A stretch of 64,000 bases of DNA. It comes from Coenobita brevimanus. Taxonomy: Eukaryota; Arthropoda; Malacostraca; Decapoda; Coenobitidae. Shown piece by piece: positions 11,301-22,235 of this stretch. The stretch spans positions 33,343,809-33,407,808 of the forward strand of contig CM064653.1 of assembly GCA_032717465.1 (NCBI GenBank). The letters are read 5' to 3'. A model generated the notes under the pieces. It was not told the DNA's origin. It saw only the letters and a list, made by a program, of their open reading frames with translations, and searched no databases. Position 1 is the first letter of the stretch. Every line of letters begins with the position of its first letter. The position numbers and the translations under genes are program-made.

Positions 11301-12210
11301 TCTTTTCGCACTGAAGTCTCTGTTTCGTTCCTCTTTCTCCTCGTTTGTTATCGTCTCCAGTTCCGACAGCGCGCTTTCTTCTCTACGTGCCTCCTCTTCT
11401 TCTCATCTCCTTGTCATCCAAATTTAAGAGTGGCTCTTCCGTTTTTCTGGGCATAAGAAGTCGATTCAGTTTTGCTGGGTCCCTGGTCATGTTGGGATTG
11501 CCAGTAATGAACGATCAGACTCTTTGGCTCGTTTTGCAGCTCTCTCTCTCACGTCTCCTCGACCCATTCCTGCTCTTGATTGTTTTCCTATTCTTACTCA
11601 CCTCTTCCTGGGACTACCAGGTCACCAACGAGCTTCATGTCGTTAAACCTTCTGTTCTTCTTTTTCCTTGGACTGTTTCCACTCATTCCAGTCGTCGATG
11701 GGAGACTGTCCTTGCTTGTCTTCGCTTGGATCACACACGCCTCACTCACGGTCACTTAATAAGCGGTGACCCTCCGCCACTTTGATCGTTCTGTAAGTGC
11801 ACCTTGACACCTTTTTCTCGACTGCCCTCACATACTTCGCGACCGACACTCTGCTTTTCCCTTCCTCTCATTTTTACCCCACCCCTCGTTGCATACTGAT
11901 TTCCATTGGTGATTCTCCTACTTTTTCTACGTGTAATATTATTGCTTTTCTTTCTGCTCTGCGTATTTCGCATCTACAGTAAGATAGTTATCCTCCAGTC
12001 ATTGCTGGCATAGTGCACATATGCCACATAGCCTCTCTAGGCTTGTTGCTAGTTTTTCTCGCTATTCATCATGGACCTTCTGTTTTGTACATGTAGCCCT
12101 GTCCTCTCATACCCTGAAGGCTTCACATCCACTTTCCTACCCGCATCCCACAGCGTCCATCGCAACGGTCTCCACAACGGTAACGAGATACGACTTTGAC
12201 ACACTGCTCA
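8341..12210 (+). pseudogene. LINE ORF2: APE endonuclease, reverse transcriptase, RNase H (degenerate)
   Basis: Domains in order. Endonuclease start LLQWNILGL at 8344 and the GDFN box at about 8702-8720 (ILLGDFNCRHALWG). RT: DYRPIALTSCLCK at about 9829-9870, YLEKAYDI near 10045, catalytic box LYVDDFAIYA at about 10312-10341. RNase H: TDGSKS near 11188, ELYAI near 11288, SDSA near 11365 and CWVPGHVGI near 11477. The C-terminal pattern HTRLTHGHLISGDPPP at about 11732-11778 is typical of I-type elements. Catalytic residues survive in places but stops and frameshifts every few hundred bases make it inactive. Confidence 0.75.
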
Positions 12211-12399
12211 TCTGATTTTTATTTTTATTTTTTTAAATATCTGCTTTGGGTAAAAATAACCTGGTTACGTATAATGCATCAAAAATTCAATTCTTTCAGC
12301 TGTTATCTTGGCACAGTCACACAAAGTAGTGTCCCCTTACGTTTAACAACACACAGCTCAGTCTTTCATCATCATCTTAATATTCTTTGTATCCCCTTT

Positions 12400-12965
12400 T
12401 TTTATTATCAGTCCTGGAGGGATCACATTATTGCCCTTGCAAAAACGGCTTCGCAGAGGTTAGGTGTACTAAACAAATATCGTGCATTCTTTAACCCATC
12501 CAGTTTGTTTGCATTATACAAGAGTCTTATCCGTTCATGCAGAGTACAGCTGTCATTTGTGAGGGAGCCCATCGCACCCAGCACTTACAACAAGATGGAA
12601 TCAAAAGTTTTTCGTCTATCAGCTCTCCTCTCGCAGCCTCTCTTTCTCTCCGCCAGTGTTACATCTCATTTTCTCTTCTATCACTACTATTTTGGTCATT
12701 GTTCCATTTAACACCCTGCTTACATTCCTTCACTACGGCAGGCCAGCAGTACCTGTTAAGCTGTACACTTTCATCCCTTATCTGTCCTGCTCCCTAATGC
12801 AATAATCCACCGTTTCTCTCACTCATTCATTTATACAACTAGTCTTCTCTGGAACTGCCTTCTCCAGTTTCTCATTATCACTGCCTAAATATCTAGTCTT
12901 TTGTAAGTCTGATGTCCAGGGATCTCGAAACGAATGAATCATGAATTTGACTTTTTTTATGTATT
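12400..12965 (+). mobile_element. CR1/Jockey-like LINE fragment K, 3' end only
   Basis: Diverged copy of the same 3' region as the LINE at 20640-23884: WRDHI near the start, ASQRLGVL, LYKSLIRSC, ESKVFRLS, and a final region matching the other copy's LWNCL...VSRHL segment. It lacks everything upstream of the RT thumb. Frames are interrupted. It lies directly after the I-type LINE and before the minisatellite resumes. Confidence 0.7.
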
Positions 12966-13470
12966 TTGGGGAGTTAGAAATAGAGTAGAGGAGAATTATG
13001 GTAGAGCTGAGTGGACTTAGGTTAAAGTTACTGTATAGCGGAGGGAAATTAAGTCAAAGTTAAAACAATGGGGAATTAGGTTAGAGCTAGAGCAGAGGGA
13101 TTTTGGATTAGAGTTACAACAGTGGGGAGGTAGGTTAAAGGTACAGCAAAGAGAAGTTCATTTTGTTTACAGCAATGGAAAGTTACGATAGGGCTAGGGC
13201 AGAAGGAAAATTAACTTGAGTTACAGCAGTAGAGAGTTTAGTCGAAGTTAGAGAAGTGGGAGATTTGTTTAGAGTTAGAGAAGTGGGAGATTTGTTTAGA
13301 GTTAGAGCAGAGGAGATTTAAGTTAGAATCACAGCGGGGGGGAGTTAAAGCTAGAGCTGTGGGGAATTGGATTAGAGGTGGGACAGATGTAACTGGTTGA
13401 AAGAGGGTCAGGAAAGTAAGGAACAGGAGAATGAGGCTACCTGAAGGCTTAGAAGATAGGGAAAATAATT
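12966..13470. repeat. degenerate GA-rich minisatellite, right block
   Basis: The GAGTTAGAGCAGAGGG-type monomer of 641-2395 reappears (GTTAGAGCTAGAGCAGAGGG near 13080; a near-perfect 30-bp doublet at about 13260-13300). Between the two blocks lie about 10.5 kb of retroelements. Confidence 0.6.
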
Positions 13471-13559
13471 AAGGCCGTGAAAGTCAGTTGAGAAAAGTGT
13501 TAGTACGCAATTTGTACGTGGTCACCCATCCGGAATTGAGACATCTGGGTATACTGTAG

Positions 13560-13900
13560 ACACACACACAGAGACAAGTAGATAGATATTCGTATAAGTA
13601 GATAAATAGATGAATAAATAGATAGATAATTGGTAGGAGAATGGTAGGAAGGTATGGGGTGAGAGCGAGGTAGGCATGTGTGGGTGAGAGGTAAGAAGGT
13701 GTGGGGTGAAGATAGGGAGATGTAGGGTGGGGGAAGGAAGTTGTGGGGTGAGTATAGGCAGGTATGGGGCTGGGGTAGGCAGGCGCGAGGTGGAGGTAGG
13801 CAGGTGTGCAGTGGAGGTAGCAAGTTGGGGGGAGATAGGCAGGTGTGGGGTGGGGGTGGGTTAGTGTCGGATGGGGGTAGGGAGGTGTGGAGAAAGAGAG
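13560..13900. repeat. GATA-rich stretch followed by GT-rich minisatellite
   Basis: Imperfect GATA/AATA repeats run at about 13570-13640. From about 13640 to 13890 a G-rich monomer of about 27-29 bases, of the type GTAGGCAGGTGTGGGGTGG, repeats about nine times with substitutions. The long open frames here on both strands are artefacts of the repeat. Confidence 0.75.
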
Positions 13901-14711
13901 AGAGAGCTGCGATGCTTGCACCGCTCAGAGGCAATCCGCTTAGTCTGCGCTTTCTCAACTTTCTTATATCGCACCAAACACGACTCACTATATTGCATAT
14001 GTCTGTTTAGATGTTCGTTATTATAATCAGAGTTAAATGTTTCCTATTATTATTTTAAATTCATTGTTTACTTATTTACTTATTTGTTTATTTACGTATT
14101 TTTAATTATTTGTCGTTGTTTGTGTGTTCGAGATCTGATATCATCCATTCCAGTCCGATGATGTAATAATCCCTGTTTAAGTAGGCGTAAAACTGACATC
14201 TCGTAATCATGAATTTTGAACTGTAAGAGACTGACTCTAGAATATGACGCTAAGCACGAAGAAGTTTAGTGGGGAGGATGTTGAAGCATCGCAACGTTTT
14301 GTTCTGCCACTAAGCTACAGGGAATAAACTAAATGAACTGTAGTTTAGTTTGCTGTTGCTTTCTCCAGATAATTCTGTTCAGCCTAGAGGAGACTTTCCA
14401 AACTGCATCCATTAACCTCTTCACTGCAAGAGGTCTGCTTAAGGTGAATGAAGACGTCTGGTGGCAGTAACAAGAAGTCGGTAAGGCAGGTCACTGGGTG
14501 AAGGGCAGAGGTTAACCTTTCCAATGCAGTAATGTCTTTACATTTTAGCTGAATCATGTTACTACCAAACGATATAATTAAACTACTTAATTCAACTCAG
14601 GTGTTCATGGAATTGAGTAAAGCTACACCCAACCCCACCAGTTCGAAAAACCACCCCAAAGCTGAAGAAAATCATCCGTAGGTAGGAAGAACAATCTCTC
14701 TCTCTCTCTCT
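13901..14711. other. non-coding spacer, no gene seen
   Basis: Nothing coding is recognised. A short segment with AAGAGGTCT and GTCTGGTGGCAG at about 14415-14470 recurs in diverged form near 16440-16490 and 16945-16995 (CTGGCGGCA), so a small dispersed repeat is likely. Confidence 0.4.
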
Positions 14712-15284
<573 letters not shown>

Positions 15285-15364
15285 CTCATCTTAAATGTCG
15301 GGACCAACTGCTAGCCCCGGGGCCCCTCCTACTCTCCTCATGGGGCAATGTGGGATTGGATGAT

Positions 15365-15366
<2 letters not shown>

Positions 15367-15434
<68 letters not shown>
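15367..15434. repeat. (TA)n tract
   Basis: Pure TA repeat immediately left of a mariner remnant that begins at 15435, consistent with TA being the mariner target. Confidence 0.95.
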
Positions 15435-15437
<3 letters not shown>

Positions 15438-16195
15438 GTGCTACCCAAAGGTTCCAGTAACTTGAACAGAGGGAGCCAACAGTTTTCAGTTTTGTCTTTT
15501 GCCGCCAGGAGGAGTCAGCAACACCCCTTGCCCTCGTGCGTCAGTATGGCCCCGGCCATGTCTGTGAGTGGACGTGTTGTTGAGCTACGCTCACTACTGT
15601 AACGTGGTGTGTAGGTGGTTTGGTGGTTTTGCAGTGGCGGACCAATGACTCGGCAATGTCAAGTCGATGTTGATCATTTTCTTCGATATCCAAGGGATTG
15701 TTCACAAGGACTTCGTCCCACCCGGTCAATCTGTCATTGGAAAGTTTTACTGTGAAGTTTGCAGCGTCTGAGGGAGAACATCCACCGCAAACGTCCAGAA
15801 CAGTGGAAGAACATTGACTGAGTCCTGCATCATGACAACGCCCTTTCTCACACGTCAATTGTTGTCCGGCAGTTTCTGGCTTCCACTAACGTGGTCATCA
15901 TTCCCCACCCACCCTATTCGCCTGACCTTGCCCCATGCGACTTTTCCTTGTTTCCCAAGCTGAAATTACAACTGAAAGGCGTCGATTTGACTCGATTGAG
16001 GAGATCCAGACAGAATCGCAGGTGGTGCTGAAGACCATCACTCCTGAAGCCTTCCAGGGATGCATGGACTCGTGGAAAAGACACTGGGACCACTGTATGC
16101 ATGCCCAAGGGGACTATTTTGAAGGTGACAGTGAGAACCAAGAGGTAAGGTAACTTATTTTCCTACAATATTCAAATTTTGGGGTAGCACGTCGT
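15435..16195 (+). mobile_element. mariner remnant with internal deletion
   Basis: Ends show a short inverted match: GAGGTGCTACCCAAAGGTTCC at the left, and its partner GGGGTAGCACGTC at the right (about 16180-16193). About 760 bp long against roughly 1.3 kb for a full mariner, with the N-terminal half of the transposase missing. TA repeats lie on the left; TACATA on the right. Confidence 0.75.
15760..16153 (+). pseudogene. mariner transposase C-terminal fragment
   Basis: Translating across small shifts gives KRPEQWKN, HDNALSHTS (the catalytic D region, here ALSH instead of the usual APCH), PHPPYSPDLAPCDF (third catalytic D of the DD34D triad), RRFDSIEEIQTES and HAQGDYFEGD. This order is diagnostic for mariner. 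It has a stop before the D box and a frame change after the PCDF region, so it is inactive. Related to but distinct from the mariner at 47304-48624. Confidence 0.8.
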
Positions 16196-16801
16196 ACATA
16201 CATAGTGTTTTTACCCAGATTTTCGTTCATTTGTAGCTTATTTCACTCAACTCAGTGGCAGAAAAAAAAAAAAAAAGTGTCCCGGCTCTACATCTCTTCC
16301 ATAGAACTTCATGGCTAACTCATATTCAAGGGCTATTCTGTTGTTACAGCTCAACACTCAAGTTGGAGAGATGGTAATTCTAGGCCAAGTAAGAATAAAA
16401 AGAGGCAAGTCACCGGATTCAAATAAAGGTGAACTCCTTCGCCACAAGAGGTCTTACCCTTAACTGTGTAAAGTCGTCTGGCGGCATATGATAGTTAAGT
16501 AGTAGTAGTAGTGGTAGTAGTAGTAGTAGTGGTAGTAGTAGTAGTAGTGTTGTTGTTGCTGTAGCCCAAGGTTTATCTGACACGTGAATCCAGTGGACTG
16601 CTGGCTGACGTTGTCTTCCTCCTGCAGTCCACCATCCATCTTTTGGAGGATAAGGAGTTGAGGGACGTTTGAGTAACTAGGTAGCCCCCCTTGTTATGTC
16701 GGTGCCACCACGCGTCACGTGAGAGCATCCCTCTCCATCATCTTCGGCCTTCCCCTTTCTTTTACAAGCAGTCTGTCCAGACATCTCGATGAACGGATCT
16801 T

Positions 16802-16835
<34 letters not shown>

Positions 16836-17446
16836 CAGGGACCAATCTTCTGGGGTTGTACCTGTCGGTTCCTTCTTCACTGCAGAAAAAAATTGCTGCA
16901 TTTAAATCGTCGGTAAGCAGTTAATAGAAACTGTATTAGACTCCATCACTAAGAGAGGTTTTCCCAAAATTAAGTGAAATGTCTGGCGGCAGCATTAACA
17001 TAATACTAGAAGGCGCTCAGAGAACGCATATCTCCGCTAGTGTCATTGCATTAAAAAGGATCCGGATCCGTGGATATAGGGTCCGGATCGGGATTCACTC
17101 CAAAGTGTAATCAGTTCTTTCTTGGTCCGTGGATCTCCTTTCCACAAACTGTTATTGAAATTCGTTGAGAACTTTTGGAGATACTGTGCGGGATACTCCG
17201 GATCCCGCCCAGAATTTAATAATTTATTCCTTGGCCCGTGGACCACCCTTCAACAGACTTTCATCAAAATCCGTTCATAATTTTTCAAGTAATCCTGCTA
17301 ACAGACTGACACACAGACAAACAGACCAACCGACCAACGCGGAGTAAAACAACTCCCATGGCGGAGGTAATAAATGCTGTTGTGCTCAAGGGTTAGTCAC
17401 TTCAGTCCGATGGCCTTTTTTTAATTCATACGATTTTTATCATCTT

Positions 17447-17493
<47 letters not shown>

Positions 17494-17880
17494 AGAGAGA
17501 CGGGGGGAGGGAGAGGAAATAGAAGGTGAAGTCTAGAAACTGGGGTGATGTGAGATGCATGCCATATCCAGAATTTGTTAGTCTTCAGCGGCAAATTACC
17601 TTTGCATATTATTTTCGGCAGGCGACAGACAGTTTTACTGAGCTCATGAGAAATGTTTGAGCACCAAAAGTGTTAAACATTTATGATTAATTCGTTGGTC
17701 TAGATAAAAGAACTTCTTTTACTGTTCCAGCAGGCGGAGGATTTTATTCAGCTCACAGAATTCACCCAGCCAAGGAGTTAAAATGAGTGTCCACAGATTT
17801 TCCATTTTTTATCCATTGACGACAGTCGTGTATTTGAAATTTGTACTAACGACATTTTTTTTTGTACTAACGACTTTTTT
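16196..17880. other. non-coding with microsatellites and a SINE-like repeat
   Basis: Contains (TAG)n at about 16497-16550, a T-run at 16804-16836, and (GA)n at 17449-17500. The 17040-17370 segment has paired 'ccgtggatctcctttccac' / 'ccgtggaccacccttcaac' blocks, a run ATCAAAATCCGTTCATAA and a CAGAC-rich stretch ending GGCGGAGGTAATAA, a layout I associate with dispersed invertebrate SINE-like repeats; I cannot confirm it. No gene seen. Confidence 0.45.
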
Positions 17881-17889
17881 TTTTTTTTT

Positions 17890-19245
17890 GGTGTGTTAAT
17901 AGCGAGTGTGAGTCAGAAGCAAAGGCCACTTGGAGCCACAGTAACAGTTCCCTCCAAGAGAAAAACAAAATACAATAGAGAGCCAAATTCAAGATCCGAT
18001 CATTTTGAGATGCCTGGACACACTGCTTTTGAAAGACTGGAGATCATAGGCAGCAGGAAATACAGACAGAGGGAGACAGTTCCAGAGCTGACCTGTTGCA
18101 TAAATGAAAGACTGGGAGTAACGGTTAACTCTTGCATTAGAGAGTTGGACAGAAAAGGGATGAGAGTTTGCTGCCAGACGGGTGCTACGCGCCCGTCGTA
18201 GAGGTGGAAGGAATGCAAGCAGACAGTTCAGAGGAGCAGTGACCATTAAAGTAGCGATAGAAAAGAGATAAAAGATGCAACAGTGCGGCCCCGAAGAGAC
18301 AAGAGGTTGAAGGGGAGTCAGTAAGGAGGAGAGTTAATGAGACGAAAAAGCCTTTGACTTTCACCCACCCTATTGAGAAGAGCTGTATGTGGGGAGCCTT
18401 CCCACACATAGGAGAGTTGTGACTCCACGCAGGGGGCGGATAAAACCCCTGTATAAGAGTCAACAATTGTGCAGAGGTAAAGAAAGCGGAGTCAGCTTAG
18501 CACACCCCAATCTCTTGGAAGCAGATTTTACAAGAGATGTAATATGATCTTTTCCAAGATAAGTCCCGAGTAAATGAGAACCCCAAGCATGTTCAAAAGG
18601 ATGATGCAGGATTAAGAAAGCTGAATATTATTAAACATAAGTTGGGTATACCTGTGGAGAAGATTTTGTTGGGTTGATAGGTGTAAGAACTGAGTCTATA
18701 GATGCATTAAGACAACCATATTATTTTTACCCCAGACAGAGATACGAGCCAAGTCAGACATTAGGTGTGCCATAGCCTCATCCCTTGTTTGTTGAAGTAA
18801 CTGTTGAGATGGGCATTGCGGGAACCGAATGGAAAGGTGATGGGTGGAGTCATTAGCGTATGAGTGGATAGGGTTAGATGTACAGCTTAAAAGATCATTG
18901 ATGAATAAAAGGAAGAGAGTTGGTGATAGGACAGAGCCCTGAGGAACACCACTGTTGATAGATCTAGGAGAAGAACGATGGCTGTCTACAACAGCGGCTA
19001 TAGAACGACCAGAAAGGAAGCTAGCGATGAAGGCACAGATAGAAGGATAGAAACCGTAGGAGGGCAGTTTGGAAATTAAAGCTTTATGTCAGACTCGATC
19101 GAAAGCCTTTGAGATGTCAAGTGCAATGGCAAAGCTTTCGCCAAAGTCCCGAAAGGAGGATGACCAGGAGTCTGAAAGGTAGGTGAGCAGATCGCCAGTG
19201 GAGCGTCCCTGACGGAACCCATACTGACGATCGGAAAGAAGGTTG
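17890..19245 (-). mobile_element. CR1/Jockey-like LINE copy H, 5'-truncated, inverted relative to copy G
   Basis: Reverse complement of the 3' 1.3 kb of the LINE at 20640-23884. It begins on the minus strand at the segment encoding GFRQGRSTGD (about 19245) and ends near 17930. The two copies are inverted with 1.4 kb between, so this locus could form a hairpin. Its catalytic box reads SYANDST rather than SYADDST (about 18862-18880), a loss of the first metal-binding aspartate. Confidence 0.8.
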
Positions 19246-19319
19246 TGATATATATTTTAGTTAGTTGTTTTCCAGGGAGGGGCACTAACCCTTCGCCCAC
19301 CCACTTGTCACGTAGGGAA

Positions 19320-19479
19320 CGCGTGTTGGTTGGTTATAAGGTTACCATCCAGCATTGTAAATGCTCTCTTGGTTTACAGGAAATCATTTGGCTTGCCACT
19401 CAATGTAGAGCTACCCTAAAAATAGAGTATCACTACACTAAGTGGGTGGATGATGGACGCCCCCACCTACCACCTATGA
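19320..19479. repeat. dispersed repeat also found at 52345-52545
   Basis: The block GGTTACCAYCCAG ... TTTACAGGAAATCATTTGGCT ... TGTAGAG is shared with 52350-52430, and both copies end before CACCTACCAC. Function unknown; likely a SINE tail or MITE. Confidence 0.55.
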
Positions 19480-20376
19480 TTGTACAATCTGTATATGGAT
19501 GGGGTTATAAAAGAGATGCAAGGTAGGTCAGTGGATGTTGGAGCGGCCCTAGTGAGAGAGGGCAGTGTTTGGAAACTACCTGTACTGGTGTTTCCAGATG
19601 ATACTGTGTCATTAGGTGAAGACGAAGGGCAGCTGCAAGGCTTGGTGGATGAGTTTGGGAGAGTGTGTAAGAAACGGAATCTAAAGGTGAATGTAGGGAA
19701 GAGTAAAGTTATGGTCTTCGAGAGAAGTGAAGTCATTGAATGTACAGTGAGGCTGGATGAGGAAGAAATGGAAAATGTGAGTGCGTTTAAGTACTTGGGT
19801 AGTGTGATGAGTAAGGATGGAAGTTGAGAAGGTGAAGTGCTTAAAAGGGTGCAACAGGGAAGAAAGATTGCTGGTTCTTTGAAAGCAGTGATAAGGAACA
19901 GGAAAGTGAGCATGGAAGTGAAGAACTAGTACATGACAGTATATTGATACCAACTCTAACGCATGGAAGTGAAGCTTGGACCTTGTTGGAAGAACAGAAG
20001 TCTAGAGTAAGAGCAGTGGATATGAGTTATTTGAGAGGAGCATTTGGAATTGCATGGAGAGACAGACTGACAAATGAGGATGTGAAGGAGGGCTGTGGTG
20101 TGGATGTGTATGTGATAAAAAGCATGAGGAGAAACACATTGCGGTAGTTTGGCCACATGGAGAGATCGGAGAGCGAGAGACTAACGAGGAGAGAGTTTGC
20201 TAGTGAGGTGGAGGGGGGCGAGAAGGAGGGGGAGGCCAAGGATGAGACGGAGGGATGGAATGGAGAGGTATATGAGAGAGAGGGATGTGAGCTGGGAGCA
20301 AGGCAGCGAAGTGGCATTGGACAGGGTGACATGGAGGCGATTTGTTTATGGCCACCCCTTACGGATTTAAGAGGTC
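19480..20376 (+). pseudogene. RT C-terminal fragment of LINE copy C
   Basis: Reads LYMDGVIKEMQG, then the catalytic box as FPDDTVSLGE (proline for alanine), NVGKSKVMVFE, KYLGSVMSKDG followed by a TGA at about 19825, then after a frame change THGSEAWTLLE, YLRGAFG and RLTNEDVKE, with a TAG in place of the tryptophan codon of LRWFGH at about 20145. Two stops and at least one shift make it inactive and older than copies A and B. Confidence 0.8.
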
Positions 20377-20407
20377 TGGCAATGGATAGATAGATAGATA
20401 GGTAGAC
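19480..20407 (+). mobile_element. RTE-like LINE copy C, 5'-truncated, ending at the assembly gap
   Basis: Plus-strand copy of the GATA-tailed family. It starts at the YMDGVIKE motif and runs to GGTCTGGCAATGGATAGATAGATAG at about 20377-20402, where the N run begins. The gap therefore starts inside the element's microsatellite tail. Confidence 0.85.
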
Positions 20408-20507
20408 NNNNNNNNNNNNNNNNNNNNNNNNNNNNNNNNNNNNNNNNNNNNNNNNNNNNNNNNNNNNNNNNNNNNNNNNNNNNNNNNNNNNNNNNNNNNN
20501 NNNNNNN
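20408..20507. other. 100-base assembly gap
   Basis: Exactly 100 N, a conventional placeholder for a gap of unknown size. Open frames running through it are meaningless. Confidence 0.99.
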
Positions 20508-20884
20508 TTATCAGAGTAGACTGTAGCACCAGTCGAGCAGGGCAGTACACCCCGAGGTGGGATGGAAAGCTGATGACAGGGAGTGCTGAGCTCCCGCTTC
20601 ATCAGCCCTCAGGACTAGTTCCTGACCATCCCCCTTGCTGAACTTTTCAGTGTCTCAGTTACACAGAGAGTAGGCCAGCATGCTCTCCAGTACAAATTTC
20701 TCTAACCTTGTCTTCACCAAACTACATGCACAGTACACACTACACTTCCTATTCAAAAATTAACAAAAATACGTCATCAATCAAGCCTCGGAGTCCCCAG
20801 GGGGGGACCATAAATGCCCCCGCCATCTGCCCTCTCCCGGTGACGACTGAGGTGCCTGGAACCACTGTCTGACTCTCTTTCTTC

Positions 20885-22130
20885 TTCATTTCTGCAACAT
20901 TCGCGGCCTTTCATCTAATCCCTTTCGCTCTGTTGAGCACCACTCTCTCCTCCTTCTAAACCTCACCTTCTTTTTCAGACGGAGACTCAGCTGTCTGAGG
21001 CAACCGACCGCTAAGCAAACCCTTTTCATATCCCCCCATTTTCTATACTCATTTCAAAAGCCAAAGGGTGGCTGTTGTGTATACATACGCAACGACTTAT
21101 CTTGGCTCCTCGTGTTCCTGAACTTGATTCTTCTGAATTCTCCACACTCTGGCTTCTGGCTTTTCCTGTCACTCCCTCTGACTCAAATATATCTGTGCTG
21201 TTTACTTATCCCTAATTCTACTTGACTATCAAAATTCCTTCGACTATCTTACTTCTACGATGGAACACATTCTGGTCCATTTCTTCTCTGAAATCTCCAT
21301 TCTTGGAGATTTCAATGTTCACCACCACCTTGGCCTCCTCCTCTCCTTTCACGGATCCACCTGGTGAACAAGCCTACATCTTTTCTCTTCCTTAATGACC
21401 TAGAACAGCTTGTACAGCACCCTACCCGAATCCCTGACCGCTTTGGAGAGAGCTCCAACATACTTGACCCTCTTCCTCACAACTAATCCTTCTGCTTACT
21501 TCCCTGTTAATCTTTTCTCTCCGTTGGGCTCCTCCGATCACAACCTTATTACCTTAACCTGTCCTATCACTCCAGTGCAAGTACTGTGGACCCTCCAGGG
21601 AAACGCTGCTCATGCCTGTGGCATTTTGAGAGCGCGCGAACTGGGAGGCCCTCAGGCAGTACTTGATTTTCCCTGGAATGATTATTGCTTCCATGCACGG
21701 CTGCAGCCATCTGAGGCGTGCCTCACAGCGCTGCTTACACGGAGGTTATTCTCTCGGGCATGGAAGCTACATACATTCCTTTCTCATATCCTTTTGACTA
21801 ACGCAAGAAAGCCTTGGTTTAATCCACGCTTGTTCTAATGCTGTCCGCAACAAGGAGAGAGGGCCTACAGCAAAGGTACCGGAGCCAACTCCACCCCTGA
21901 ATCCACATCATCTTTTACTGTTTCTGCCCGGAATCGTGCTAAGTCTGTTCTTCGCTCTACTAAAAATAATTTCATCCATACTAAATGTCGCTCTCAACTC
22001 TCCAACTTGAATTCTTCCCGCCTCCTTCTGGCATACCTTGCACAAAAATCTTTTCTGCAACAACTTTACCTCATCATCCTTCCCTCCTCTTTTTCTACTC
22101 TCTGATGGTTCTGTAGCTTATTTCTTCTAC
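20885..22130 (+). pseudogene. APE endonuclease region of LINE copy G (degenerate)
   Basis: Pieces of an endonuclease are readable in changing frames: CNIRGLSSNPFRSVE near 20892, GGCCVYIRND near 21066, ILGDFNVHH near 21299 and SDHNLI near 21535. Frameshifts are frequent and no continuous domain remains, in contrast to the RT part downstream. Confidence 0.6.
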
Positions 22131-22235
22131 TGAGTAAAGCTAAGACTTCTCTTCGCACAGACAGATTTCTCCTCCATTTCCACCTTAGACGATTCCGGTG
22201 CTGTTCCTCCATCACTTCTCCCCTCTGACTTCCTC

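Larger units (their letters stand above)
2400..12215 (+). mobile_element. I-superfamily LINE with RNase H, degenerate, split by a DNA element
   Basis: A plus-strand non-LTR retrotransposon: a GC-rich 5' leader (about 2400-2910), ORF1 beginning at ATG 2911, a 3.6-kb foreign insertion at 3048-6627, the rest of ORF1 with CCHC knuckles (to about 8325), then ORF2 with APE endonuclease, RT and RNase H to about 12210, followed by an A/T-rich stretch. The order EN-RT-RNase H plus CCHC ORF1 fits the I superfamily. All frames carry multiple stops and shifts, so this is an old copy. That the 5' part and the main body are one element is inferred from order, strand and composition; I found no clean target duplication at the internal insertion to prove it. 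Confidence 0.65.

Noticed and set aside
13484..13988. 145-162-codon Pro/His/Thr-rich minus-strand frames
   Set aside because: They are translations of the GT-rich minisatellite; no domain and no codon bias.
20027..20602. 191-codon minus-strand frame spanning the N run
   Set aside because: It reads through unknown bases and is antisense to the LINE RT.
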